The notes under the pieces are model-generated. The model was not told where the DNA came from, did not search any database, and saw only the letters and a program-made list of their open reading frames with translations. From Lytechinus pictus (lineage: Eukaryota > Echinodermata > Echinoidea > Temnopleuroida > Toxopneustidae): DNA of 64,000 nt. Position numbers and translations under genes: made by a program. Below, piece after piece: positions 49,709 to 63,938 of the stretch; the stretch's first letter is position 1; each line of letters opens with the position of its first letter. The stretch covers positions 32,230,001-32,294,000 of the forward strand of contig NC_087246.1 in the NCBI RefSeq assembly GCF_037042905.1. The letters run 5' to 3'.

Positions 49709-52700
49709 ATGAGCGGTTTTGTTGGAGATTTAAGTGAGAAGCAATCAAAAGCTTTGGATGAGGTAAGTGATCAGACGACAGCTTCAGTCCCATAGTATGT
49801 TTGTTTGTGTAGTGTAGTGTATCAACGTTTTGACTTGAGATAATTAAAGTCAAGCAAAGTGAAGACGTTTCTCATTCTAGGGGGCATAGTAAGCCAGGGG
49901 GCTCCTAGAGAGTAAAAATCATTTTACTAACGTGTGCCTTCTCTCCATATTTTTACCATGTTTAATTTTATGCACATGATAGGTCCAGGGGCACAATCCC
50001 TGGCTCTGTGAATGAGTAGACACGTCTAAAAAAGTGAATGATTTTTATGATGGTGGGCCCCAAGTCTGCGCACCTAACAATTTGAGTTAAGATTTAACAT
50101 GAATTTCTTCTTATTTCACAAAATCTTTCAGTTAATAATGTTCCTTATATTATTAAGAGTAAGTGTACCAAATTTCTCATTTAAAAAAATGAAAGAAAAT
50201 ATAGCCTATATAGCCTAGGATTTTCTTGAAAAAAACCTCGGGCAGTCATTTTCAGACAACCAACAGGTTTCTTGCAATGTCCCATTAGTCTTACTTTATA
50301 GTCTAGCTCACTCACACATGCGAGGTTAGTATGCTGTACTTACCTCGCACAACGCATGTCGTTTGACAATGAATTTTGACGTTATCCTTCATCCCACGAA
50401 TGTAGGGGAATAAAACACACAAAAAATTTCTACTGTATTACTATTACTAACTCCATCCATTTTAACATATTTGATAACTTAATGATGAAAACATATTAAA
50501 ATTGTTTTTAAAAATGATTTTTTTTTTTTTAATGCTTCCAAATCTCTGCCAAGAACCTCCGAAGATCCTTTCATACTGCGGTAGAACTCACGCAAACAAC
50601 AATCGAAATGTGAATTTTTCCGATCTAACCATCTCGATTCAAGTCGTCGGCGCATAATAGGAAATTGTACAAAAAAAAATCAATGGGCTGCATCTCATGT
50701 AAAAACTTATAAGTGAAGTACGCCATCTTTTGACCAGCGAAAAAAAACATGAGGAAAAAATACTTAGTGCCTAGAATGCAACCAGCAATACAAGCTTCAG
50801 ATGTAAACAATCAAGCATATAAATAATATTGCGTGCCCTCTCGCAGCTCTCTACATACATTATATCATACGCGAAAAATCCGGATGTGTGATTCAACCTT
50901 CTTCGGCATCAAGAGTTATTTATATCATTTTTATAGAAAGACAAAGGGGAAAGTGTGGCTTCATATCGTTTGGTAGAAAAAAGTGATGTAAATACCAATT
51001 TAAGATCTAGTGTCTAAATAATAAAAAATTCTATGGAAGTTTTGTGGGTGTTGTGCCTTGTACTTTCCTGTGCACTACGCCCAAGTTGGAACCTTGAGTG
51101 AGTCTAGCCTCTAGGAGCCTCCTGGCTACATATAGGGGCCTCAATAAGGTGTAAAAAAGCTGCCATAGGAGACGGACTTTCAAGCACCATTGTGTAAAAT
51201 CCACAGACTCTAATCAATTCAGACTAATTTCACTCAAAAAGTTCATAACTAGATCTAGTTAGGCCAGCCCTAGACCCTAGTCTAGGTCTAGATCTTGTAG
51301 ATTTTCAGTAAAATTGATGTAGATTCTCTAATTATAATTATTTTGTTAATACGAAATTGAATTAACTGTTTTTATGATCAAATATTTTAAACAAAAGAGG
51401 GCTTCGCAAACCTTGAACCTTGAAGAAGTACTCTCCCAAAAAGTGTACACGCTGTCCTGGAGAGGGTTGTGCTGTGTCAGGTGCTGCCAGTGCTTCAGGT
51501 GATGTAGTGATCCTGTGGTGGTATTCTTGATGCACTATATACAGTGTGCTCTAAGGCTACAAACACTAGAGTTAAGCTTCAAATAAAGATTTTGACCACT
51601 TGGGTGAAAAAAAAATCACAAAGTTACATGTATACTATATAATGAAGGAATGATCAAAGATGAATGCTGTGATGTGACTTTTCGGTTTTTAGACATTTAC
51701 CATGTTTTAAAGAATGTGTATTGATCAGCTCTAAGCTGTGATAGAGCCCGAATGATTACAGAAAAGAGAATCCAAGTATCAAATATTTTACATAAATTTC
51801 ATGTTGACATTTGTACAATATTATAAAAAAAAGTTGTACAATATTAAAAGATATTAAAAGTTTAATCTCGAGTGCCATTTTTTTAATGTATCTATTTCAG
51901 CTTCAATCTAGACTGAATGGAGTTGAATTTCCAGGACCAGAAAATGACGATCGTGATGCCTACCTCTTAAAATGGCTCAGGGGTAAGATTTACTGTTCCA
52001 TGTCCTCTGTTTAAAGGGTCTTCCACAATTGGTAATGCAACTGTTTGCAACCATTTTGGTTATGATATATTTTGCACACATCAATCACAACCAATAATGT
52101 ATTCATGATATTCTCAGGCTCCCATGGACAGATTTGCACCAAAATATGGTATCAAAATGCTGAAATGCAAAAAAAGTTTTTTTGTGATGTCATCACTTCG
52201 GTACTTTATTGTTTCCAGTGTACTTCTTTAAGATCAAGCAATAGGTTATAAAATAATTGAAAAAGATATACGGTACTCAACACAAATGTATTGTGCTAGC
52301 TGCATATCGTAAATACCCTTGAGGGCATGTAATCATCTCTTACACTCACAATTTGCATCATTTGTATTGTATAATGTACATAAAATGCCTGTCTTTGAAC
52401 TTTATTACGGTATTGTTAATTTCATAAGATAAAGCCCTGCATCCCAAATGATATTGATCATTGTGAGTTTCTGAGAGAAGGCAGACCTTCAAACAGAGTA
52501 GAGACCTACAAATAAACAAAACAATCAGTTTATTGATAAAAAGAGGATGTAGATGAAAAAAAAGATATTGTTTCTTCTGAAGGTTTCCATGGCAAAGAAT
52601 GAATCAGTATGGAAGCATCTTGATACACCATGTTTTCTTTTGTAGGCAAAGGTTATGTTTTGACGTGAACCACAAAAAAGCATGGTGTACTGTGGGAGCC

Positions 52701-55700
52701 TTCATAGTGATGCTAATACCTCGGTCACATTTGCTCTTCGGCGGCCGTACGGCGAGTCGAAAACAGCCGTTTTATTCATTTTTATACAAACCACCTTTAT
52801 GTAGCTCGTACATAAAATGTTAAAACAGCTGTTTGCGACCCGCCGTGCGGCCGCTGTAGAGCAAATGTGACCGAGGTATGATTCTGAGGGGCATTTAGAA
52901 TCAGAAGATGTGTGGGATTAAAAATAAGTAAAACAGTGTGTGCAAAACATAATTGAGATAAGTTGTGTTGAATTAGCGGTATTAGCCTAAATCCATGTGT
53001 TTTTTCAGTCTAGAGATTAGGAAATAATAAAATGGGAAGAAGTAAATTACGATCATGCTAAATTGTTACCTTTTTTTCTTGTTCATTTGTTTACAGCTCG
53101 ACAATTTGATGTTGGTAAAGCTGAATTTATGTTAAAAAATGTAAGTATCAAGAAGTCATATTGAAATATGATAGTCTGGATTATAATTCGAATGCGATTA
53201 GAATTCTTTGAATGCTAATAAAATGTCATACAAAAATCCAAAAGGGGAGCCCAGATATAAATCAACACCGTTTTTATGAATGGTGCCAATAAAGCATTAG
53301 ACATTTTTTAGATTTTGTTTTTATGTCTAAATTTGAAATTTCAGGGCTGACTTTATACAATTTGATTATACTTCATACTAGGATAATCATGAAACTGTTG
53401 GAAGATTCTAACATTTTTTGAGATTATAGACATATTACAGTCAAATCCAATATTAACAATTAAAAAATGTATATCAATTTGGGCCTCTTGGGACACTTTG
53501 TGAAAACTGAATCAAAATATGTACTTCAATTGCCATTGGATATCTTTATTCCCATATTCATTATACATGAATCTGTTTTGAGTATGAGCAAATCCCTTTT
53601 TAGCAAGCTGCACCAATAGGCCTGCATTTAGAAGTTTTGGATGGTATTTGGACAGTCATTGAATGGACTTTGAATAGACTGGATTAGACAATTAATTTTG
53701 TCCAGTCTTCTGTGTATTAAGTAAGGCTTAATATTAAGATAAGAGATTACAATTTGGTATATCAGCAATTCAGTTGATAATTGGCAGACATTAAAAAAAA
53801 ACATTCAGGCTATTTTATAGGGCATTACATATTTGGGGTCCCCAAATCATTTATAAGCCTTGTAATTGATTTATTGCCATTCTTCCTCTTGCAATAAGGA
53901 GTGTAAACTGGTCAATCAGTTGTAAGATTTGAGAATAGAAATTAGTGATTGATGGCAAATATTTTCTTGCAATACTCCAGGTTAGCAAATAAAACAGCAA
54001 GTGTTGTTTATTTCTCTCTTATTTTGTTTCTTATTTCTCTCTCTCTCTTTTATACAGCATCTGTCTTTCAGGGAAAAATGGAATGTGCAATCATTGATAG
54101 ACAACTGGCATCCACCCGAGGTACTATATTCTTTTTCAAATATTTTAATCAGAATTCTATCCTTATTTTGACGATTTATGTGAAATTTAGCTCTGAAAAC
54201 CTATGTTTAGAGCCAGAAGGGCATAAGTTCCTGACATACTGCCGCTTCAGTCCAAAAGATGTTAAAAAATGGGAGTTGCTGCTACCCTGTTTGGTGTTCA
54301 ACGATTAAAGGGATAGAGCCTCGTCGATCTGGCGTTGCACAGCGGCTGCCGGGCCAACGATCAATTGGGCAAAGCTAATTTTCGGAGTCTTTAATTTCAT
54401 GTCTATTTCGAACAATAAAATATGGATGGATTTTTTTTTAATGTTTTAAAACAAGAGTCCTCTTTATGGACAAAATGTAGATTACATTGTTAACAGGGAT
54501 ATCTAGATGTTGTTCGCCTGTTGTCAAATAATCCTCCTGATTGTCCTCGACCATGATTTGAACCTTCAAATTTCGATTTCGGCACCCATGTCTATTGTTC
54601 AGCTATGATCATGAGGTTCCACAACTTTGTTGACCGATTCCCAGGACGCTCCCAGAACAATCTGCGGACAATCCACGGACATTCCTAGGAATGTACTGGG
54701 AAACCAAAATTTTCTGCTTCTCGTGCAAACGAAACGCTGAAATGACATATTCTGCTTCCACAGCAATTCCAAGTCTTGTCCGCACTCTAGTGGATGGGTT
54801 AGGGTTTACATTTATAAAGTTCAAAATGGAGCCGATTACGAATAAGACACATTTTTTTGTAAATCTCCCAATATTAACAATTTTAACTTAACTCCTTTTG
54901 AAATTCATGGTGTGAGGTTACTAAAGAGGCCATTACCATTACCAGCACCTACAGCACCTGAACCTCTATGGATGTCTTGTCTTATTATCTTTGTTAATAT
55001 AAACTAAAAAGCTGATCTTGATGTGACGGTGATGATGGGAGAGGCCAGGGACAGTTGTAGCTAGCAGAACACTGCATAAACTCCTTGACATCATTACAGT
55101 ACAATGTTCGAATAGCAAGTCGTGACCCAGGGCATTTCCCAAAACCAAATAATCTCATTTAAGTACATTTTTTTCACATATAGATTGATTTTTTTATTAC
55201 AGGTGCTGGACAAATACATGGTCGGTGGCTTGTGTGGCTTTGACAAAGATGGTGCACCTGTTTGGTATGAACCATTTGGTTACTTTGACCCGAAGGGTTT
55301 GGTTCTGTCAACTACAGGAAATGACCTCATGAAGATGAAGATAAAAATATGTGAAGAAATCCTCTCTCAGCTCAGGGCGCAGACAAAGAAGGTAGGATTA
55401 AACAATATCTTGATAGTTTAAATAATTGTTACTTCTACATTATTTGGTTCTCAATAGTTCATTCCTTCACTTAAAAAATTCATCTTAAGCCTGAGACACA
55501 CTGTATGATCCAAATGCACACCAATATGTCAAGAAAATAATCTTATTTTGCATTAAACTTAAAAGGAGGACGGGGGACAATATCTCAGCCATGGTTCGTT
55601 GTGCAACTGCTGCAAAATTTGGCATGCATAATACATAAACTACACTACAAAAATGGTCATATAATTTTGCAGTGTTGTCTTTTTGCTTCCCAGAGAAATT

Positions 55701-58700
55701 GTGGGAAACGTTGAAGAGGGGGGGGGGGCATCATGGCCCCATAAGTCCTTTTTTAGTGTTATTAATACATCAGCTATTCAGCTTTAATTCACAGCTGATT
55801 GGCGTGTCGTCACTACAATTTGAAAATTACTTTGCTTGTGTTCTCAAGGGAGACTCTCAACAGACGGGAATTTCAATTCCAATATTCCCACCACTGTTCC
55901 GAACTTGAATCATTGGAATTGGATGGAATGTTCCTACTAAATGCTCGTAACAAAAAAAATACAAAACTGAAACCACAAATGATTTGTTTAATTTGTGCTT
56001 GGGTTATCATGAGCCTATGTGTTCTTGGTTCTTTCTCTCTTGAACAAAATAAAATCATATATTTCTGATGACTAAAACAAAATGTTGCATTATGAAAACA
56101 TTCTCAGAGTCGACAATTATAGACTTGTTCAAGTGATCACGATGAAAGGTGCATTTAATTGGCTTGTTTCCATTGAGAGAAGTCAATCTGCATAGTTTAC
56201 AGAATTGTGGAATCCGAATATAACATGAACTTATTGTTATAGAATGCTATTCTTTATTAGAGAAGTTATATCTACTCTCTTTCTATCTCCATCTTTATTG
56301 ATCCTGATTGTTTTACACAGTTAGGCAAAAGGATAGACAGATTTGTGATTGTGTTTGACTTGGAGAAAGCTGGTCTTTCTCACATCTGGAAGCCATTCAT
56401 CGACCGGTACAACCTCATTTTGCAAGTATTTGAAGCCCATTATCCGGAAATGCTTAAAAAGACCTTTGTTATAAATGGTAAGTTGTAAGGCTTCATCCAT
56501 TCCATTTTAGAAGTACTGTATATTCAAGCTCCTTCTTTAATATGATGTATTACTTTTAACTTCCTAACAAATATCACATGATGTTATTTTGGGGTTATGT
56601 TATTGTTTTATTGTGTAGACTACACTCAATATGTAATGCAGTTTGGTGAGGTAAATGTACATGCTTTTGAGCTGATTCTCACAAAGTGATTAGTTATGAA
56701 TTGAGATAACAATGAATAATCATTCCATAATTTAAAACATTCGTTTCTTTAAAAACAATGTCTGTCATATGAGTGTAATGTTCAAAATATGTCTAAAGAA
56801 TTTCTTGGTTTCAATGAATTTTAAGAAATGTTTTTATTCTGGTTGTTTTCCATCCTAGCTCCAGCCTTCTTTTCAATCGGATTCAACTTGATCAAGAAGT
56901 TCCTTAGTGAGGAAACCAAGAATAAAGTCTCTGTACTGGGAGGTGAGACATATTAGCCCTAATTCACAGAGGTGGTTTAGTTATATCACACTACAGAAAC
57001 ATCACATTCCTCATTCAACCATGAATTTTAATGCCCTTTGCCAAAAGGGCCCATTTATGATTGGACTTGCTTAGTTTACGCAATTACATAAGCGTATTTA
57101 TGCCCACAAAATCTGCAAAGTTCATGGTTTTGTACCATTGTATAATTGAAACTATCTTTACGAATTTGGGCTATTATTGAAATTACCCAAAGGCCTTATC
57201 TCACTGGGCTTGAACCAAGTTTGTGAGCAGTATCTAACTCCAGAGGAGTGTCTTGGAGACTTATATGCAACCAAATAATTGGGATGTCGCTGTGCTCTAT
57301 AGTTTGGTGAGATGTGATCTTTACCACCATTCATGGCCGTGATTTTCATGCCGGAAACGCACAGGTGGCCTTTCATTTCAAATTCTCACTTTTCATCATA
57401 GACAGAAAAGTGGGAAATGTGGAAAATCATCTATGAAAAGATGCGGAAAGAAGTAGGATCGATGTTTGTTGTATAGATCCATTCAGTGTCTCTTCACATG
57501 ACATAGCGAAACATAAAGTTAACTGACGCCAAAACATATTGTATATATGCAGTGCTTTAAAAAGTTGTAATCGATATAAATTTTGCGAACAATTCTCCTA
57601 TCTCATCTAAAATCATGCATTACAGGGATGGCCCTATAAAAATCAAGTGTTTGTTTTATGATAGCCTGTTGTTTGCAAGTAGTCTGGAAAGATATCATGT
57701 TGGTCTCTGGCTAGACCTATTGGTTGCTATTATCAGTATTTTCATTTTAAATCAGGATTTAAGTCCAGACTTGATAGGTAGAATATTGGTTCATACTTCT
57801 CTAAGGAAGTTCCTGCTGTGCTTTTTGGTAAAGGGTGCTTAACCCACACTTGTTGGTGTGGGTAATCCCTGGGTTTTGTTACATAAAAGTATTATGGTAA
57901 TTCTGCCATCCATATATAACTTACATGGAATCATTAGATATTGATTGGTTGTAGAGCAATGCAACTATGGTATATTGTTACATTGGGAGGGAAAGTTATT
58001 ACAATATGGCACTGGCTTATTTAGGCTTGTTATTGAGATCATTAGGTTTTGGTAGTGAATGAGTAAGTTTAATTTGATTATCTGTGTGTTTTTTTTTTCT
58101 AGGGAACTACAAGGATGTATTGATAGAGGCCATAGGTAAAGACTTGCCAGCTCATTTTGGGGGAACGGCGTGTGACCCTGATGGTGACCCTCGCTGTGTG
58201 TCAAAGGTGAGAGGTCATGTTTACAATTGTGGTCAGTCTCATCTTAGTTGGTCACTTAATCATATTGAAAGTGGTTAATCAAAGCATTAGAAGTATTACA
58301 GTTTACAAGCTATTTTTTCCATAAACAATATACATTCTATGTAGAGTGTATTCATGAAGTTGAATAGAAAAGATTTTGAGTCATGCTTGCAAGTTATGTG
58401 TCTAAATCTAATTGACAGTTCCATTCAAAATGTTTTATAAAATAATTTCATTGTGGCAAAAATTGAAAAGAAAATTTTAAGAAGACATTTCAATGAACAA
58501 TACCAGAATTACAAACACAGTAGAGCATGCATATAGAACATCAAGGCATGGTATATAATAATTTGAATAATTAGAATCATTACCAAATTCATAGAAAATT
58601 GTGATTAAGATATATTGTATTGATATAAACTGGACTTAGTGGACTACAGTTTTTAATTCTATGACACAGATATGTAGACTGTTGTTCTTTCAATATTAAT

Positions 58701-60950
58701 GGGTGAATTCATATGCATGATTTTATTTTCTAGATCCGATTTGGTGGTAAGGTGCCTGAATCATACTACCTCAAGAATGAATTCATGCATGAAGGCAGAC
58801 TGACAGAGGTCTTCATAGGTCATGGGTCAAAGTTAGAACTTACGTATGAGGTCAAGGAAAAAGACCATGTACTCAAGTAAGAATGCGGTCATGTTGTGCC
58901 ATCCGTTGGGTGATTTGAAGACTGTTACTGTTGGTGCCGATGTTGTATTGGAAGCACCATTTGGATCGTGTTTCCTAGCTCCAAAACCTATTCTGAGTTA
59001 AACAAACGATCCAGATCACAATATCAATGGCTCAACACCTAGCGAGTGACTTTTCAGGACCAAATTCATTTTACGTTTGGTGCTATGCTCATGTAAATAT
59101 TGACCTAACACCAACCTCAAAAGGTCAACACTGAACTTGAAATCACCCATTGATTTGTAATGATGTTACTTGAATCATTTTATTCTGAGAGATGCCTCTG
59201 AAAACCTGCTGGTAATAAATAGGAGTAAAACGAAGACGATGAGCGACAGGTCATTCGAATATGCCCCACCAACCCTATGGAACTGTCTCCCCTATTTGAA
59301 ATAACAGTATAGTGAAATTAGTAATTGATCTATACTGTTCACAATGTACTATAAGAAAATTGAAGTTTTCTCCTTAAGAAATCTATATGAGCTACATGTA
59401 TGAGCTCTACATGTAAACATGTAAACCATTTTTTTTATGTGAAGCTAGATTATTTTTATGCATGAGAGTAGAAAGGAAAAACAGACACATATCCATTCAG
59501 TTGGTGATAATTTGCATTTTTCTTTTACAGAAATAGAAAGAAATATAATGCTAATTATTTTTGTATTTTTTTACAATCAGGTGGGAGTTTATGACAAGGC
59601 ATAACAACATTGGTTTTGGAGTATTCTACAAGCCATCTCCTGATACCAGCAGAGATCAATGGGAAGAGGTGGTCGAGAAGACGAGATGCTCCTGCCATCT
59701 TGTACCAGAGATTGGAGGATATTCATGCGATAAGCTAGGAACATGTAAGTATTTGTGTTTTGTACGCCATTGGTGTGGTGCTATGGATCCACAAATAGAA
59801 GTTAGGAGCTGATGTTCTTGGACTTACACTCACTAATGCTTTACAGAACGATAGCTTAGTGAAACTTCATGTAATCTACTGTATTCTGGGTATTTTGAGT
59901 GTTCTGTAATACCACCTTGTGTCGCATGATGTCTGTGACCTTGCACACAAAATGCATAATAACTCAATCGAAATGCTATTTTAGATTGCTATTCATCTGA
60001 ACTTTGAAAAGGCATATCCTGAGGTTTTAAATCATATGTTATTGACAGTTTAGTCAGTCAAACCCACAGTTCTACCTAATTCAATGTATAAGAATTTGAG
60101 GAAGAAATCATAAACAAGGGGAAAAGGTGGTTCTCAGTTGAGGTTCATTCAAGTATGAGATACATAGTGTGAACTGAGCACAATCTGTTGAAATTTTCAG
60201 CAGTTGAAATAAGGGTCTTTGATTAATTTCATACTTGGGTTGAATTTCATGCTCTTATATTTTGAGGTGAGGCGAAAGCAGAGTCAGCCCTCACAAAGGG
60301 CCTTTTCACACTTGAATCATCATCGTAGTGATGATTGCATTTTGTCTTTAGAATCATCGGACCTTTCACATGCTCACTTGAACACTGTGATTTGAATTTG
60401 AATTCCAGAGTGAAGGCAGTATGTGTCCTTGGTGACTTGTTAAAGCACTGCATCGCAAATACAAACTACGATGAGTGCATGACAATTGTATTATCTAAGG
60501 AAGTGCTTAAAAGGTTACGTAAACTCTGCCCCCAAAAGACGTTTTGGAGTTCAAGCCTTTCACACAGAAAATTTGTACCGTAAATTGGAGTGAAACTTAA
60601 CTGGAATTCACCTCCGGAGTAGAATTTGAATTCGTGATTTTGATTAGCGTTCGCGATTCTAGTTTGGTTTCACACATGCTAAAAATTTGTCATTAGTCTT
60701 ACTTTTCACTGGAATCATCATTCAAATTACAATTATTTTACAGTGTGAAAGGGCGGAAAGTAAAGCTAATTTTCTACATTTTGATTTTTTTTAAAGTGTG
60801 AATGACTGTTTTTGCTCATTACAGAGAACCCTCTCATTTTACTCTAATCTTTCAGATATTGTCCACTTTGACAACAGCTTCAGCTGGGTGAGGGGCAAGA
60901 AGGTCTTTTACCTCATTGAGTTGCAGAAGGAAGAAGATCATGAGAGCTAG
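49709..60950 (+). CDS. SEC14L2-like: SEC14-like lipid-binding protein (CRAL-TRIO + GOLD), 11 exons, complete
   Basis: Exons: 49709-49762, 51901-51982, 53097-53140, 54058-54120, 55203-55391, 56321-56477, 56859-56942, 58103-58206, 58734-58876, 59581-59744 and 60856-60950 (TAG). They sum to 1179 nt, an intact frame of 392 aa, close to the roughly 400 aa of vertebrate SEC14L2/3/4. All junctions are GT..AG and the codon phases fit. The start MSGFVGDLSEKQ matches the family's MSGRVGDLSPRQ opening. CRAL-TRIO-N spans about residues 10-80 (LLKWLRARQFDVGKAE), the CRAL-TRIO lipid pocket about 82-250 (GGLCGFDKDGAPVWYE; FSIGFNLIKKFLSEET; HFGGT), and a GOLD domain about 260-390 (WEFMTRHNNIGFGVF; SHLVPE-like CHLVPE; IVHFDNSFSW). 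Family members are cytosolic and bind phospholipids, tocopherol or squalene; the ligand here cannot be read from sequence. The 63-nt exon 4 is easily missed by ORF scans. Which SEC14L paralogue it corresponds to is unresolved. Confidence 0.93.
52719..52876. mobile_element. TA-flanked palindromic MITE (158 bp) in SEC14-like intron 2
   Basis: The termini CCTCGGTCACATTTGCTC and GAGCAAATGTGACCGAGG are perfect 18-bp inverted repeats flanked by TA. The inner arms GCGGCCGTACGGCG and CGCCGTGCGGCCGC also pair, so the whole unit can fold as one hairpin. Confidence 0.82.
54329..54446 (+). repeat. Dispersed repeat 'CTGGCACTGCACAGTGGCTG', copy 2
   Basis: It reads CTGGCGTTGCACAGCGGCTG, then CGATCAATTGGGCAAA and TTTCGAACAATAAAATATGGA, in the same order as at 33260. 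It lies in intron 4 of the SEC14-like gene. Confidence 0.5.
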
Positions 60951-62650
60951 AACATCTCAAGTCCATGTATTTCCCATGTACATCAAAAGAGAGAGGATTA
61001 TGTTTAAATCCATTAGAACATCATCTCAGGAGTGTAATAAGGTCTCATGTCCATTTTTTGACCACTATGTGATGAGAGTAATACCTCTAAACTACTGATA
61101 TTTAAAGAGGAAGTTCACACAGACAGGAAGTTGGTTTTCAAAGGCATAAATAGGAGAGAAAGGTGTCATGAATCTTCATAAAACAAATTTAGAAAAAATA
61201 TGAATGTTTCAAGTTATGATTTGTAAAGTCATATGCAAGGACTCACTGTAAACATATGTCATGTAATGCAAATTCCATAAAATCTAATTGTTGATTGTTC
61301 GTAATTACTGATAATAATTTTCTTATAGTTGCGAGAAGGGTATAATGAGTCTGATGATAAAATTAATGCACAGGTAAAAGCATTTTCAATTTTCATAGAA
61401 ATTCACATTTTATTGAATTTATATCACATGATTTTAGCTGATGAGGTAAAAAAGTAAAAACTATTTTAAACATTCCATAATTTAGCTATTCTTTTATGAT
61501 CACCGTTCTCCTTACCTTCATTATTGTGGTTTTTTTTTTTCTTTAACCAACTTTTAAAACTTTGGTGCATTAAATCTGTAGAATACAAATGTTGTGTGAC
61601 AGTCCAACAGTGAATGTATTTTATGATATATATTATTCCCTTTTCCTTGCACAAATATTTGTTTCCAACATGACATTAATGTTATTAGTCAAGACCTAGA
61701 TATGACTATTCTATACTCTTCATGTTTTTTGCAATTTCATAATTTGTTTTCATCCAAGTACAATGTACCTTCTATATTCACTTTTCCTTGGACATGGTTT
61801 TTTTATGTGATATTTACAACAGAGAAGCTAACTTTTTAAAAATGGTTCATATTTAAAAAAAAATTATGTGTGATACATCTATATATTCGCTTCCTGGTAT
61901 CGATACATGTATGTGGTATTCCACTTTCCTAGCACAAAAATGTTTTTCTTTCAATATGAACATACAGTGGTCATGCTGAACTTTTTTTTCGATTCCATGT
62001 AATTTATGTATATTTTTTGCTGCCAAATTAATTCCACTGTTTCTGATTGCTGTGTTATGCGATTGCTATGAGCCAAACTATGACAACTCTTCATTGATTT
62101 AAGCTTTGTATATTCATCTAATTTATAAGATGAAACTAGTGGTCATTCCAGTTCTGCTCCATTGTGAGTTTTGGTAGTCTGATATTGCAAACTTCTCTGT
62201 GTTTAAAGTGTTTGTGGAGGTTGACTATATTGTCAGAAATGCTGAGAAAGAACACAGACTTGCAATTTAATCGTTTTTCATAGTACTCTTGCGGTGTCTA
62301 TAAGAGGTTCCACAGTACTACATGTAGCTAGTTCCTAATCGTGGTTTGATGCAGAGAGTATCCTCTGATTGCTTTTGGAAAAAAGAAGTCATCGGGTGTA
62401 AGGAGAGCAATACTTGTCCACTTGGTCTAAACACCACTTACATGTAGTGTATATGGTTAGATATAGGCCTACTGTTCATGAACCAAATGTTCATTTGACA
62501 ACATAATAAATAGTAATAAGTAGATGAAGTAGAAATTAGACCAACATGACACAAGATTAAATGAGATTTAGACTAATTATGTATGAAATGAAATGTAGTG
62601 TCTACACCAAACGATAATGAGACAGAGTTGGTTGTGGACCGAATAGGTTA
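60951..62650 (+). other. Probable 3' UTR / downstream region of the SEC14-like gene
   Basis: AT-rich, no further exon recognised, several TTTTTT runs. The end of the transcript cannot be placed; AATAAA clusters near 63813-63921 are one option. Confidence 0.4.
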
Positions 62651-62654
62651 TTAA

Positions 62655-63250
62655 AGGGAAATCCAACCCAAATGAAAACTTGTTTTTAAAAGGAAAAGAA
62701 AAATCAGACAAGTTGATAGGCGAAAGTTTGAACAATATAGGACAAACAACAAGAAAGTTATGAATTTTTAAAAATTGTAAATCTTGGTAATCACTATACC
62801 CAAGGAGACTTCAAATTGGCCGCATATGGGATGTCATAGTGATGTAAGGCAAGGACTACTCTTTCATGTACTCCAATACATATTATGGCTAAAATGTCAT
62901 TTTTCCTAAAAGTTTTATTTCAAATCATATTTTTCTTTCATGAGGACATAAAAGAATATACTACTTGGGTTATATGTAGATTACTGCCCCAGGGGGAATG
63001 GGTACTTATGAGAAAACCACAAATCCCTGATAATAAAGTACATGGCCTATGGGAAAGTTGTCCTTGCCCCTTGTCATAATTTACTTCCCCAGTTGCCAAT
63101 TTGAAATCTACATAGTATTAGTGATCTCAATTTTAAAACAGCTATAACTTTCTTATTGCTTGTCCGATTTCTTTCAAACTTTCACCATTCTGTTTAATTC
63201 ATTTTTCTCCTTCCCAACACAACATTTTATGACCAAGGCTGGATTCCCCT
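62655..63250. mobile_element. Second TTAA-flanked palindromic MITE (596 bp)
   Basis: TTAA occurs at 62651-62654 and 63251-63254, with termini AGGGAAATCC and GGATTCCCCT as inverted repeats. Inner inverted matches include AAAGTTTGAA / TTTCAAACTTT and AACAAGAAAGTTAT / ATAACTTTCTTATT. The element is non-coding and nearly the same size as the one at 11737. It lies 1.7 kb 3' of the SEC14-like stop codon. Confidence 0.68.
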
Positions 63251-63784
63251 TTAAGCCCGTGTGGAACTAGTCTAGCTGAGTAGACCAACTGCTTGTAGGT
63301 GAATTGAATGAACCGTCTAAATCACTAATCTGGTAATACTTAACTGTGCCATATTTATAGAATACTGTCCATCATGCTAGCCTTGTAACTTGATGGGTTT
63401 TTCGTGATTTCCTTTTTACATGAAAAGAAACAGCTAGAAAGTAAATCAGATATCTTGATGGGCCTCTAATCTCTTTACTTCCTTTCTATTTTGGGTATGA
63501 GATCATATTGAGCTGTGAGAATATGTACATAAATCGGTTCTACCTCAAAAGCTTAGTTGCAGAGAATTTTCACAGGTGGTCTATTGATGATAAAACATGC
63601 TAATACTATGTATTTCATGTGAAATCAGCCAAAGTTTAGAGAGGTTATGAAAGTATGAATCAATTGAGTATATCTACAGATATCTACATGTATGTATATC
63701 CCTATCTGTAATCCTAACATGCCTACATGTATGTCCTTGATATGTATTATGTCATTCAGGTCATTTTCAGGACTTATTTTGATC

Positions 63785-63938
63785 CATGAAATTAATTTTT
63801 ATTCATGTCCTTAATAAAAATTTGGATGCACTTTCAAAATAAAACTGTAATAGGGTCAAGGGTCATGAAATTAATTTTTATTCATGTCCTTAATAGAAAA
63901 TTTTATGCACTTTAAAATAAAACTGTAAAAGGGTCAAG
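63785..63938 (+). repeat. Tandem duplication, period 79 bp, with AATAAA signals
   Basis: Two units start with CATGAAATTAATTTTTATTC at 63785 and 63864 and end in GGGTCAAG. AATAAA occurs at 63813, 63838 and 63916. They could serve as poly(A) signals of the SEC14-like transcript if its 3' UTR is about 3 kb; this is not shown by sequence alone. Confidence 0.6.
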
